Below, piece after piece: positions 27,901 to 42,900 of a stretch of 64,000 nt of DNA; the stretch's first letter is position 1; each line of letters begins with the position of its first letter. Origin of the DNA: Antedon mediterranea (lineage: Eukaryota > Echinodermata > Crinoidea > Comatulida > Antedonidae); contig NC_092670.1 in NCBI RefSeq assembly GCF_964355755.1, positions 15,067,201 to 15,131,200 of the forward strand, given 5' to 3'. The notes beneath the pieces were generated by a model. The model made no database searches and was not told the DNA's origin. It saw only the letters and a list, made by a program, of their open reading frames with translations. The position numbers and the translations under genes are program-made.

Positions 27901-30900
27901 CTATTTCTGTTTCTCAAAAGCTCTGTCTACACTATCAAACTTTATGTGACAGCAAAATGTGATGTTCCCACATATGGAAATGCTGATGCCATTAAGCATA
28001 TCACTACCATATTTGGGCACATCGCCTTTTTTTTGTCAAACTAGTTTTATAGTGTAGACAGAGCTAAACACACATTTCTTGTTACTTAGCACTTTATTTT
28101 TCAAAATGTTATTTTGTAAGTAATAAACAAAGGAGGTCAATAAATGAACTACAATGTAAAATGATAAAAACAAGAAACTATGTATAAAATGTGTATTAAT
28201 GTAGAAAACACATTCTGTTCCCATTATTAAATTTAATAGAGACTAAATAGTTTCTATACCTGGCATAGTTGTAAACGTAGTAGGTGGAATATGAGTGACT
28301 GTAGGTGTTGTTGATTCTGGAAAAAAAAAATTAATTAAAATGAATAGATTTTGTTTTCATTTTTAACAATTGAATATGCCTGTAAGACATGTTTTATGAT
28401 AATTGCAAATTAGTAGAGATCTTTAATAATCAAACGCAAACAATTTAGTTAGTGTCTGTAAATATAGTAACCTACCACCACAGTTTTCCGATGCTGGTCC
28501 AACGTCACAGAATTCCCATCTAGTATTGGGATTTGTGGTATAACACCAAGTGCGAGGTTCACCATCAGGATTACGGCAATAATTTTGATCTAAGCCTGAA
28601 TCTGGGTAGCTCTCTGGTGTTCTGGAATGTTGATTAGGTGTTTGTGACGTCCATTGTTGGCAAGTTAATCCACTCTCGGTGGTACTGACCGAACCTCTAT
28701 AATCACTACCATCTGATATTTCATAACATTCTGAAAATGAAAAAAAAAAAATTAATGAAGTTGCACATTCATTTATCTTTTTATTTCGGAATACCATGAT
28801 CTCTTAATATATCCATATATAAATTTAATAAACAAAAACATTTTACAGGTAACAAAATTAAAGTTGAAGTTGTACCAGTACAGAAAAAAAAAATTAGTCA
28901 ATGCAAAAAGGGCATTCCACTGTATGCATTCTTGACACATAATAAAAATGTGGAGTTTCATGATCAGAGTATTAACACTTTTATTAAATTGATTTAACTT
29001 GACAATAAAAAAAAGACTTTCTAACTCATTCATCGAATGATGGAACGTCATTAAAAAAACATGCTTGTACTACAATTAATAGGTTGCTTCAGCAGATGCT
29101 GTTATTATGTAAGGGTAACATTATGATGTAATGATACATAGTTACTATTATAAGAAATGAATCTAAACACAGGAATAAATTGTCTGATGTAAAAGGAAGT
29201 GTTAACATGTGTGTCTACAGCTTGCAAAAATAAGGGTTTTTTAAACAATAGCATACAAATAATGAATATTTATGAGTGAATAATACAAAAAATGTCATGG
29301 GGTGAAATATGAAATTCTATTTTCATGAGGCAAAGCCTGAGTGAAATGTAATTTCATATTTCAACGAATGAAATTATTTGTACCATCGCACGAATTTGAA
29401 AAACATTCATTATTTGTTATAAAATCTATTAAGTATATTTTTGTCATTTCCATTGTTCTGATCTTGTTGTTGTGAGGAAGAGATTGCACCATGTGCATAG
29501 CTGCTATTGTATTTCATGCATTTTTCGTACGCATGTAGATGACAAAGAAAGTACTATTACATGATCGTTAAATAGTATATTCTGAATAATTATATAAAAT
29601 GGAATAGTAGAGAAAAATATTTTTAAAAATGTTTACCATTTGATGGTGTTGTTGAAACTGAGGGTGGTGCTGAGGAGAAAAAGATTTAGTTGATTAGATG
29701 TATGCTTGCTATTTAAGGTTGATTTTGTATGACGTGCTATGCATTCATGATAGAGTGTATATTCATTATCTGAATGCCATTAAATATTAGTTCTACTGCA
29801 TGGAAAATACGTTTATTTAATGTCTCTATTCCATTTTTTTATTTTTTTAATAATTTCTAAGATTTCACGATTACAAACAAAAAAGGATTGTTTACAAAAA
29901 AAAATAAACTAATTGGAAAATGTAAAAGTACAGTCTAAATCTAAAATTTCAAAAAGCAAAATAAGATAGATCATTTTTTATAAAGATGAATAGAAAAAGA
30001 AGCATAGAGAGTAATTATTAGTTTAAGAGAAAATCAATACAAACTATGTACACATTCATTCAATGCATTCAAAGGGAAACAAAAATGGTATGTAAGTGGT
30101 ACAGACAAAATTAACCCATTAAAATAAATTGTTATTGTATTGACTTGAATACATTGAGTTTGTAGTGCATAAATAAGGTTATAGTAAGCATGGACCTATA
30201 AATTAATCTATTTATAGGTCCATGTAGTAAGTTATCAAAATGGAAAGTTATTAATGGTCAAGCAATAGAAATCAGATGTATAAAAGGATAAGTAAGACAA
30301 AAGTAAAAACATTATTTTAAGTTCTCTCTATATCAGTGGTTAGGCAGTTTAGAGTGTCAATTAATCCACAGTCCAGCCCACTCCAGTTTCAGTTTTCTTC
30401 ATTGCTTTTATTTTATCTAATTTTGGGTTTTATGTGTGTGAGAAAATGTAAGGTTTAGTTGCTATGAACAGCTTCTATAGCAGAAGTAAGCACCAGTAAC
30501 AGTTTTATTATCTGATAAACAAAAGAAGAGAAAAGTTAAATTGTAAAACAAAACCTGAAGGTGCTTCTGTTGTCGAAACTGAGGGCTCTCCTGTTGTTGA
30601 ACCAGAGGGCTCTCCTGTAGTTGAACCAGAGGGCTCTCCTGTTGTTGAACCAGAGGGTTCTCCTGTTGTTGAACCAGAGGGCTCTCCTGTTGTTGAACCT
30701 GATGGCTCTCCTGTTGTTGAACCAGAGGGCTCTCCTGTTGTTGAACCAGAGGGCTCTCCTGTTGTTGAACCAGAGGGCTCTCCTGTTGTTGAACCTGAGG
30801 GCTCTCCTGTTGTTGAACCTGAGGGCTCTCCTGTTGTTGAACCAGAGGGCTCTCCTGTTGTTGAACCAGAGGGCTCTCCTGTTGTTGAACCAGAGGGCTC

Positions 30901-33900
30901 TCCTGTTGTTGAACTAGAGGGCTCTCCTGTAGTTGAACCAGAGGGCTCTCCTGTTGTTGAACCTGAGGGCTCTCCTGTTGTTGAACCTGAGGGCTCTCCT
31001 GTTGTTGAACCTGAGGGCTCTCCTGTTGTTGATCCAGAGGGCTCTCCTGTTGTTGAACCCGAGGGCTCTCCTGTTGTTGATCCAGAGGGCTCTCCTGTTG
31101 TTGATCCAGAGGGTTCTCCAGTTGTTGAACCAGAGGGCTCTCCAGTTGTTGAACCAGAGGGCTCTCCTGTTGTTGAACCTGAGGGCTCTCCTGTTGTTGA
31201 ACTTGAGGGCTCTCCTGTTGTTGAAACTGAGGGAGCTTCTGTTGTGGAACCTAAGGTGGTGTACAATCATGTAAAAGAAGGGCACATCACATTTTTTGTC
31301 CAAATAAAGTTTGCTTTGAAAATTAACATTTCTTCTAATAAACCTACTACAATGGCTTTTAAATTATACATTCAAGGGGTTTCCATAATTACTGTACAAA
31401 TCAAGTACTGTATTATACAGTAAGCAAGTATAAGGATTCAGGAGTTCTGTACATTATTATGAAATACATTGAAATCTTCTTTTGGGGCACTGACATTAAG
31501 GGAACACTTTGAAAGGTTTCACCTTTTTAGAAAAAAAAAATATTTTATCAATACGATCAATCCCCATTCAGGTGACACTTTGTTAGTATTTAAAGGTGTT
31601 CCCTTAATAGAAGTTCTAATAAGGAGTAATATAAAAAGAACAAACTATAAATTATATCTACAATGAATTTTATATTTAAATATCTATAACCAAACACCGT
31701 AGGAAAATCTAGTTTAAACTGTTGGCAAAACAAATATCAAAAACATAAATTTTATTAAATTTGAACTGTTATTAATAAAAATCAAACCTGTATTTCTGGT
31801 GATAGTTTGCGTGACAGTTTCTGAAAACAAATATAATGCTATTAATATTCGTGACAATTGATTTTTTATTTTTGCAGACAGTAATTGCGTCTATACATTG
31901 ATCGTTCGCTAGCATGTATCATCACATCACATTCATTGATTAGCACATTAACTTAAGAGACATTAGGAACGAGTCTAACGCAAGCTCTGAGGTAGCATTT
32001 TGTTGGGTAGTGCCTGTATTTAGTTCAACCTTATTATGTTTTGTGCCCTTGCCCTGCACCCTACCCCCTTATTCAAATCTTTAAACTGACTGACCTGTTG
32101 TAGAAGGTCCTGTTGTTACTACGACCGACACAGTAGCTATAAGAAAAATGAAAAAGAGAATGAATTGATTGAAAATACAACAATGGCAAACTTGCAACCT
32201 AGCTTTCGCATGCAACCAAATGAAACTCCAGAATACTGTACCTGCACATAATATTTGAAAATTATAAATGCAAGGATATTTTAAGATAGTTAAATACCAT
32301 TTTTATTCAAGGTGATTTGGATGTAAAATGGTAACATTGTATAATCAAATTAATGCTCCCCAGATATGAAAAACCCAAATTAATATCAGGAAGTGATAAA
32401 ATACTGCAAATATTGTATCAACGTGCTTACTAAATTGTAGATCCTAGCAGTCAATTACAAATTGATTGTAATGTCGAGCAACTGATAACAATGCATTTCA
32501 GATAGCTCACAAAAACTCTAAATTGCTCCCTAATTATACACAAAACAGTATAATCAATCAAACACCAATACTTCTAAGGGCTTCTAAATGATGTCTACGA
32601 AGCCAAATTTAAGATCTAAACGGACAACCGGGAAATCAACCGATAATTTATCTGTGCCTACCGAAGGCCCGATCAACGATGGAGAACAGCCTGCTACCCA
32701 GCCTGCTGACTCACCCAACATACCAGAAACCGGAGCCTCGCCGGTACAACAACAAAGCCCATTGTTGTCAAGAGACTCGTCTACTTAGCGAGATGTAAAG
32801 CTCCTCCTATCAGACGATAAAGAACTTGTAAGGGGAGACTTACTAGTACCCAAAGTTAAATTGGAATGTTTCCGGCGCTCTTTTATTTATTCTGCTAGTA
32901 TTTTATATAATGTATTACCTTCTGATTTAAAAGAATGTACAAATATTAACTCGTTTAAATTTAATTTTAAAAAACACATTTTATCGTAATTGTCTAATTG
33001 AATTTTTTTTTTTTTGGATCATTATTTTTTTATATAATTGTTTTAAATTTAAATGTATATAGATTCGTATTAGTTAAGTATAGTTTTATATATTTTGTCA
33101 TTTTTAAGAAGGCCCCTGAATATCAGCTGGCCTGCGGGTTCAGCTGGAAGGGTTACCCTCTATAAATAAAGTTGAAATAAATAAATTGTAAGTATTGTTG
33201 CAACAACGATAAGCAAACATATTCTTTCGTCAATCCAATCTTAAATAATATCATCCATATGCGGAAATGAAATCGTAATAAGATCAATAAGTGACGCCAT
33301 TCTTGACCAGGTCAGTCAAAATATTTACAGTAGCATTTCCATGGACAACGAGACTATAGCGGGCGACATCATCACTCTACAAGAGCAAAATGACCGTCTG
33401 AGAAAAGAACATCGCGGTATGGTGGACAAGATCGATGACCTTGAACAGTACAGTAGGCGCAACTGCCTACTAATTCACGGAGTACCCAAGACGGCAAATG
33501 AAGACACAGATACCTTAGCTCTAGATATTATAACATCTCGCATCTGCGAAGATATGGAACTAATCGATATGGACCGCACTCACCGACTTGGACGGAAGAA
33601 AGTACTCCATGACAACAAATCACGCAACAGTTCTAAACCAAGGCCTTGTCCGATTATCGTTAATTTTTCCACATACCGCGCACGAGAAGAGGTATTTCGC
33701 AACAAGAAATTGCTTAAAAATTCTTCTTACTCTATAACCGAGAACTTAACACCTTCTCGCATGACCCTCCTGCGCGAAGCGGGCGCACATGCCGCTGTGG
33801 AAGTCGCGTGGTCGCTCGATGGACGAATCAACTGCCTTCTGCACAACAAGAAGAAGATTGTCATAGGTCTACATCCGACCTCCGTAATCTCTAGATGTAA

Positions 33901-36900
33901 TTAAAACATCAACTATCAATTAATAATCTTTGTGTGTTCCGCTTTGCGGATTCAGCTACAGCAAACTTTGATTGTTCCTGTCTGATCTCAAAAACCGTGA
34001 CTATTCTTACTTAAGCAAAAATATTGATAAAAACCAGCCCTTTGTGAAATATAGATGAATATAAACTCACGATGCTCTGTTGTTCCTTCAGGTGTTGTCG
34101 TACTCGAAGTAACAACTTCTGTGGTTTGACGTGGAGTTGTTATCCTTTCTGTAGTTCTTACTGTCACAATTGTTGACTCTGGTGCGGTTGTTGACTCTGG
34201 TGTGGTTGTTGGCTCTGGTGAGGTTGTTGGCTCTGGCGCGGTTGTTGACTCTGGCGCAGTTGTTGACTCTGGTGCAGTTGTTGACTCTGGCATGGTTGTT
34301 GACTCTGGCGCGGTTGTTGACTCTGGCGCGGTTGTTGACTCTGGAGCGGTTGTTGACTCTGGAGCGGTTGTTGACTCTGGTGCGGTTGTTGACTCTGGTG
34401 CGGTTGTTGGCTCTGGTGCGGTTGTTGACTCTGGGGTGGTTGATGGCTCTGGAGTGGTTGATGGCTCTGGAGTTGTAGTTGGCTCTGGAGTTGTAGTTGG
34501 TTCTGGTGTAGTTGGCTCTGGTGTGGTTGTAGTTGGCTCTGGTGTGGTTGTTGTTGGTTCTGGTGTAGTTGTTGTTGGTTCTGGTGTAGTTGTTGTTGGT
34601 TCTGGTGTGGTTGTTGTTGGTTCTGGTGTGGTTGTAGTTGGTTCTGGTGTGGTTGTAGTTGGTTCTGGTGTGGTTGTAGTTGGTTCTGGTGTGGTTGTAG
34701 TTGGTTCTGGTGTGGTTGTAGTTGGTTCTGGTGTGGTGGTTGTTGGTATTGTTGTTGTAGTTATTGTTGTGGTAGTCTCTACAGTAGTGTATTCTGAAAA
34801 TTATAAAATTTAAAACCATTTAAAAAAAAATTACAGTAAAAAAATACAGTTACAGTAGATGTGTATTAGTTACGTAGAGAAAAACACACCTTCCAAATAA
34901 CATCCATGTAATATTATATTGAAGCTTGGATCTGAGGCGCTACCAGATAGAGTCAACAGATGAATCTGAAACTGTCTGGTTGGTGGAAATTCTTCATCTA
35001 AGTAGATACTTCTGAAATCATCTCCTTCCTCCATCTTTTCAATTACAAACCTCTCATTCTGAAAACGAGAAATGAAATTGTATAAGCATAAATATATATA
35101 TTAAAATCATGTGCAAAAATAATATTATTATTATTAACTAATAATATACCTCATCTCCATTGGATATAAACTCAAAGGTTTGTGTTGTTTCATCAAAGAA
35201 AGCAACTTCGCAAGTAATTTCATCAACTTCACCCTCCATTTCTTGAAATGTAATCTTGTTTATACGGGTTTCATGATCAAATACAATAGTGAGTGATTCA
35301 CGATCTTCAGATAATGATGGGAACCATGGTGTATTTGGTGGCAAATCCTGGCCTGGGCTCAATCTGTATGTAATTTCAAGTCCTTCTTCCATTCCCAGGT
35401 TTAGATCACAATGTTCTGAAAGATTATTAACAAAGTATGGAGCATTGTCATTTTTTTCAGTAATTTGCCTTTGGATTTATATATATTTTCTACTGTTTGT
35501 ATCAATTTTGATCTGACATTGCTGTAATCCTGGAGGGTACTTTGGACAACTTTACAATTCTATCGACTTTGTCCAAGTACTTTCACTTGCACTGCTGAAG
35601 GGACAGTGTTGCCTGAAAGCTCTGCTAACTTTTCTGGCTATTTTACTTTATCGTTTAGATTCAGTTTTTGCTTTATTATTTCTATCCATTGAGATCCAGC
35701 CACTGATACCCACAGAATTGTCATTTTTTCAGTAATTTGCTATTTGAATTTATATATATATAATATATATTATAATCTCTGTTCCGTGTGCGTATATCTA
35801 AGATATAGTGTTCCATGTTGAGTGTCACTATCCAATCAAATTAGAAACATTCTATGAAAGCCTCAGTGGTGGTAGAATGTCTGCATATAAAGCAGAAAAT
35901 TAAAAATTAAAATCTTGGTTGGGGTAGCTTTCCTTTTCATTCTCATAGATTTCCTTAATAAATCAATTATTTTCTAGTACAGTATATTACCAGAGAGTAA
36001 ATTTAGATCAAATTATATATTTTATATATTTATGAGTTTGGACTCCAAATGTTTATAGTATATAGTTTAAATTAAAGTAAAAGTATACTCACCAGGAGTG
36101 GTAGTTGGTTGTTCAGTGGTTGTGGTTTCTGTGGTGGTGGTAACAGTTGTAGTTGTAACCACTTCTGTTGTTGTAGTCTCTGTTGTAGTCGTTTCTGTTG
36201 GAGTAGTTGTAGTAAGTGTTGTGGTTGTTATTGTTGTGGTTGTTGGTTCTGGTGTTGTGGTTGTTGGTTCTGGTGTTGTGGTTGTTGGTTCTGGTGTTGT
36301 GGTTGTTGGTTCTGGTGTTGTGGTGGTTGGTTCTGGTGTTGTGGTGGTTGGTTCTGGTGTTGTGGTTGTTGGTTCTGGCGTTGTGGTTGTTGGTTCTGGC
36401 GTTGTGGTTGTTGGTTCTGGCGTTGTGGTTGTTGGTTCTGGCGTTGTGGTTGTTGGTTCTGGCGTTGTGGTGGTTGGTTCTGGCGTGGTCGACTCTGGCG
36501 TTGTCGGCTCTGGCGTTGTAGGCTCTGGCGTTGTAGGCTCTGGCGTTGTCGGCTCTGGCGTTGTCGGCTCTGGCGTTGTCGGCTCTGGCGTTGTCGGCTC
36601 TGGCGTTGTCGGCTCTGGGGTTGTCGGCTCTGGGGTTGTCGGCTCTGGGGTTGTTGATTCTGGCGTTGTCGGCTCGTGTGTTGGTGCTAGAGTTGTTGAT
36701 TCTGGCATAGGAGTTGTTGATTCTCCTGTTAAATATAAATTTTAAACAATTCAAACAAAAGGCTATTGAATTGTCTAATCTGTGTATTAGGTGTACTGTA
36801 AACTTATCAAAATACTCAGTTAAAACAAGTAAAAAACAAACCCAACATAAAAGGTTAACAAATATTTTGAATTAATATTATACAATTATCTTTCTTATCT

Positions 36901-39900
36901 TTGATATTCTCCTTAACAATGACAAACGTAATCAAAGTGAAACAAGTAAATATTTCATACTAAAAATAGTAAAATACATGATTAACAAAAATAATGCGGA
37001 ATTATAGTTGTATGATTTTAGTGATAATCCTTCTCAGTGTCACACATACAGTAGAACAATGGGTAATAAATAGTAAAAGGATATATTTGCATCTTCATTA
37101 GAATTGGAATAATTAAAAATTAAGTAAATCTCCATAGAAATAACTGATACAAATATAGTTCCCATCGCAGCTGTCTAGAAACAAAAGTTAAATTTGTTCA
37201 ATATAAAAGTGTGGTGGGTTTATAAGGTTTAATAGTTAAGGCAAATGTAATTTTCACTGAAGACTGAATAAAAAAGAATGAATGGTTAGAAAACAACATT
37301 TAGAGAAAAAAGATTAGAATTAACAGGTACTCTGGATCAAAGTACCAATAGTTTATACAAATATAGAAAAAATAATGAGATGAAAGAAAAAGCAAAATTT
37401 TAAATCCTCAAAAAATATTCGTTTTTACTAACTAGTTGTAGATTCTGTCTCTGTAGTTGGCCCTTCTGTTGTACTAATGGGTTCTGTAGTTGTCCCCTCT
37501 GTTGTACTAATTGGTTCTGTAGTTGTCCCCTCTGTTGTACTAATTGGTTCTGTAGTTGTCCCCTCTGTTGTACTAATGGGTTCTGTAGTTGTCCCCTCTG
37601 TTGTACTAATGGATTCTGTAGTTGTTTCTTCAGTTGTACTAATGGGTTCTGTAGTTGTCCCCTCTGTTGTACTAATGGGTTCTGTAGTTGTCCCCTCTGT
37701 TGTACTAATTGGTTCTGTAGTTGTCCCCTCTGTTGTACTAATGGGTTCTGTAGTTGTCCCTTCTGTTGTACTAATTGGTTCTGTAGTTGTTTCTTCTGTT
37801 GTACTAATGGGTGCTGTAGTTGTCCCCTCTGTTGTACTAATGGGTTCTGTAGTTGTCCCCTCTGTTGTACTAATGGGTGCTGTAGTTGTCCCCTCTGTTG
37901 TACTAATTGGTTCTGTAGTTGTTTCTTCAGTTGTACTAATTGGTTCTGTAGTTGACCCTTCTGTTGTACTAAATATTAATGTAGTCCCTTCTGTTGGACT
38001 AAGAGGTAATACACTTTCTGTTGTACTTTCTGCAGTTGTCGATTCTGAAATTGCTGTTAATAAAACATTTTAGAATACAGTGTAATAAAATAAATAAACT
38101 TTTTTTTACAGTATATAATATTATTTCCATAAAAACGTTAAAATATCTAAAAAGGAAAATGAAAGATAAAAAACAATTATTGTACATTTTGAATGGTTAA
38201 AAACAAGAATATTAAAAGTATTGAAATATATTGTCGTTATGATTACTTGTTGGTTCTGTGACTGTTGAAGATGTCTGGAATTCTGTTGTTGTTGGTGCCA
38301 CTATAAATGAAACACACAAAAAAAATGTTCATTAGAATTATTTTTTTATGTAATTAAACTGTAACTGTCTGAATATTAAGTTTTGAAGTGCTTATCTCAA
38401 GCAGTTCCTTAACTTGACATTACCATTACATAAGAATACTAAATTCCAAAGAAGATGCTGAAATTCAAATAGATATACCCATGTTTATAAGTAGATATCA
38501 TTTAGATAATTAACCTTCTGATAACAGCTGAAAATTCAAGTGAAGAACCCAGATTGAAATATTTCTAAAATAGAATCTTGTTTGGTGAAAGTACAAAGAA
38601 AGAGAATATCAGTTTATTGAATATACATTGTTAGAGAAACTAAAACCTTCTAATATTAAGACTTTCTAGTGCAGAAAAGATATGAAAATATTAAATTGTT
38701 TTATGATTACTTGTTGGTCCTGCTGTTGTAGTCAGGAATTCTGTTGTTTCTGGTGGTGCTATAAGTAAATAAGATAAGTTTAAATAATGCATTTATGCTT
38801 ACTGTCATAGCTTAAACATTTAGTACTTTGGTGGAAAACAAGAAAGACTAAACAACATTTTCATATTCATTGAGGAGAAACTCAACAGTTCTTTTAAGAA
38901 CAAACTACGTGGTGTATCACAAACTTTATATCAACAAATTAGTTTCTACATGCAAACCTTCAAACAACATATTTATTCATTCATTCATTTACTTTTATTT
39001 CAGATAACAAAACATACAAATAAGAAAACAAAACAATTACCATTATTGTTATTCCACAATCACACCTAAAAAATGAATTTTGCAAAATGAATTTAATTTA
39101 CCTATCGTTGTTTCAGTTTCGGTAACAGTATGAGTGGTGGTGCTTGTTGCCGACGTTGTGATTTCAGTGGTAGTGGTAGACTGAACGGTAGTTACAGGTT
39201 CGGTTGTTTCAGTTGGTGTTGTTGTTGTTGTAGTCTCTGTTACCATAGTTGTTGTTGAAACTGTGAGAAAAATTCTTTTGTTTAAGATTCATGCTGATAC
39301 CTTTTCAGCTTCTATCCAAAACACCACATTTTGCTTTAAAAATCACACCTACTTATATGGGTTTAAACAAGTAGATAGAGTGGAGAAAGTGGGCGGTCTT
39401 AGCATGGAATCAGAGTTGAGTGTCGGCCATTTAAAATGGACAAAGACAAAGTTTCAATAGGTGGCAGAAATGAGAATGATCCTAAAACAACTTTAAAATA
39501 TAAAATGTTAAACCAAGGATTCTTATAGAAGGTTTTACCTGACTCCAAACAACCATACACTACAGGGCGTACTCTTGATGTTACGGGTGGATCCACCATC
39601 AGTCTCAATTGTAAAATTGGCTGACTCAATCCAGGAAAAGCAATATCCGAATTTGGTTCAACAGAAATCTTGAAAAAGAATCAATTGGCTATTATAATGA
39701 ATAGAAAATGAAATCAAGTGATCTTTCATGTCAGCCTTCATCTGTGCCATGCTCCAAGATCTACAGGTCTCTGCTGCAGTCTCTTTGCTTTTTTAAAAGT
39801 ACATTACAGTTTTTCAAGAAAATAAATATATTTTTTTGAAATATTTCATTCACTGACTATCTGTATATATGAATATGATGCATTGTAAAATAAAATGAAT

Positions 39901-42900
39901 CAATAAAAATTAGAATTCTTTTTATGGAATGCAGACTGAGGGCCATTCTCTGTGGTGATGGGTGCTGGTACATAATAAATTAATACTATTAAATAAAAAT
40001 TAAATTCTTTTTATAGAATGCAGAGGGCCATCGTATGTGGTGATGGGTGCTGGTACATAATATATACATACCACAAAATAAAAATTTGAATTAATAGAAT
40101 ACGGAATATTATAAATAAATGATAAGATAAAAAAAAATGCATACTGGATCGACAACTGACAATGAAGGATTGTCGTTAAAATCCTCATTTGCATACTGCA
40201 CAGACACCATCAAATTCATGGTGAATTGTAAATCATTGATTCTGATGGCTGTTAGTGTCACAGGCGATGGGAATCTGACGGTCAATGACCTGCTAGATTC
40301 TGTTACCAACCACAGTCCATCAGTGATTAGTGCATCTCCAAACATTAGCACATCAGTCAACTCGGTCAACTCTTCAAAACATTCACCTAAAGGAAAAGAT
40401 AAATAACATTTTTATAAATGTCTAAAAAATTTGCAATTACTTTGACTAGAAAATTGTCAGTTATTTATCTAAAATAAAGACCTATAAATTTGCAGAAAAT
40501 GATCATTTTCGCCATACGAACAATGACAATAAAATATGCCCTCAGTTGGCGAATGCATAAATTACGAAAGTTTTTGAAATAACATTTTAATATAGTTCCA
40601 TTTTTCAGTAATTTATTTTATATATTATAATATATTACTTATCAACAATCGCCAGGCAACTGAAAATTACTCTACTGCAGTAACTACATTTAGTTTATCC
40701 TTTAACCTGTTTATAAAAGTATTTAGCAAGCCAGTTTTTAGTTATAAATTACATTATGATAATATAGCAGTAACAGACTCAAAAACTTCTTCATTGAACA
40801 AAATAAAATTAAATAATGTTGTAAACAAACGTTCTTACTGCATTAACTGCAGTAGAATAATTTAAAACAAAATCGGTTAATGTTTTGACTACTCTACCTG
40901 GTGTTGTGGTTATTGTTGTCATGGTTTCAATGGTGGACACAATAGCAGTTGTGCTTTCTTCAGTTGAATGTATAATTTGAGTAGTTTCTTGAGTGGTTGG
41001 TTCAGTTGGTGTCACAGGTACTGTGGTCACTTCAGATATAACAGTAGTTGAAACTGTAGTTGTAACTGGAGTTGGTGGACCATATGATGTAGCTGTCAAT
41101 TTTTGAATAATAAAAATTCAGAAGCTATTTATTAATACAGCTTTTCATACTGTTCATTTCATTAACTTTTAAAAAGTAGTTAAATATATACAGATATAAA
41201 TAATGTTCTCAAACAAAAAGGTGTAGAGATATGAAAGGCACAACCTGTTCAGGCCTGTTTAATTTGTGCCATTATCAAGTTTTTATTCCAAGATCAAAAT
41301 AACACATACAAATACAATAAGTATGATAATGGAATGGGATACAAAATAAGCACATGTGCTTTAAACATTTAACTCAAACGTGTTAACAGAGTTTAAATGT
41401 GTTACTTACTTTCTTCAAAACATCCTAGGAAAGTGAGATCAAGCAGGACGTTTGAGCTGGCTACACATTCCAAAGCAGTAATCTTCAACTCAGAAATGTA
41501 GTCATCTTGGTCATCTGGTATTTCGATATATTCAGTAGTTAAACGATCCCCAGTAACAAGCTCATTCTGCAAAAAAAATTCTTTTGAGTAATGATATATT
41601 TCTAGCAGCAATTTGCTGAACTGGTATAAATGTAAAGGACCAAAAGCCATACAAAAAACATGGGATCCATAACGTTCCTTTGACCTGGAAGTTTGTAGTA
41701 GTTTACCTACAGCTAGGCATACACACATAATGGATAAAATAATGGAAAATACAACATACAGTACTAAAATATGTATGAAAGTAGAAACTTTTTCATTGAA
41801 ATCCACCAATTACATGACAAAGATGATGTGTTTAAAACAGTTTACACTTACCTCAGTCATTGTAACAAAACCAGTCATTCCATGTATTTTCTTTTCAAGT
41901 TTTAAATTGACTTGGCTTATAGTATCTCCTTCAGGACTTTGCCAAATACCAATGGCCGTCAATTTAGTTGGTCGATTGAAATATACTACAATGTAGTCAC
42001 TGACTATATTTGTCGTATCAACTGTCCAAGTGGTTCCAATTACATTGGTTTTGTGCACTATTGTAACTTGAAGTCCTTCATCCATTCCAAGATCCTTGCG
42101 ACACACAACTGAAAAAAAAAAAACAAAAACAAAACTCAGCAACAATAATAAATCTGTGTGTAAGTAACGCTACCTCTTGTCTCAAATTATGAACTGGGTC
42201 CTTTAAAGTACACAGGAGTTATAACTGTGTACACTGGACCTACAGCTTATAGTCCTTATTTGAGAAGACTTTTTATACCACCAGAACTAGGAGCGAGTTG
42301 GCCTCAAACCCATGCCAATATTGTTGGCTTCTGCCTTAACTGCCCGGCCATATGACATTAACCCTAAAGGAAGCTCATGACCAATTGCAGAAGTTGCTAT
42401 GAGAACGAGCTTGGGATGACAAACCAGTACTGAATAAACAATGTTAGTTTAATCACAGGTAGGTCCTCACAAAATAAACAACATACATACTTTGTTCTGT
42501 GGTAGTCTCAACACTGGTAGTTCGAACAGTTGTGGTTGCTTCAGTTGTAGCTATTGTTGTAACTACAGATTCTGTTGTTGACATTGTTGTAGATGTTGGT
42601 GTGGTTGTTGAACTCGCTGTTGAGGTGGTGGTTGTAGTAGACATTCCTTCTACTCAAAAAAATAATAATAATAATAATAAAAATAATAATAATAACTAGA
42701 AAGACACTCCGAGAGTGCATACCTCCGCCTACTGTAAAATTCTCCTACATAAGATTTCTCCGGTAAAAAATGCTGTTTCTGATTTAGGCTAATTTAAATA
42801 CAAGCATGTGTATGCGAGTTTGGTGTAATGGTTATGTAACAAGCCTTTCAACAACAATAACTTCAGTTGACTAACAATAGAACAGCAACGCGAAAATCAA

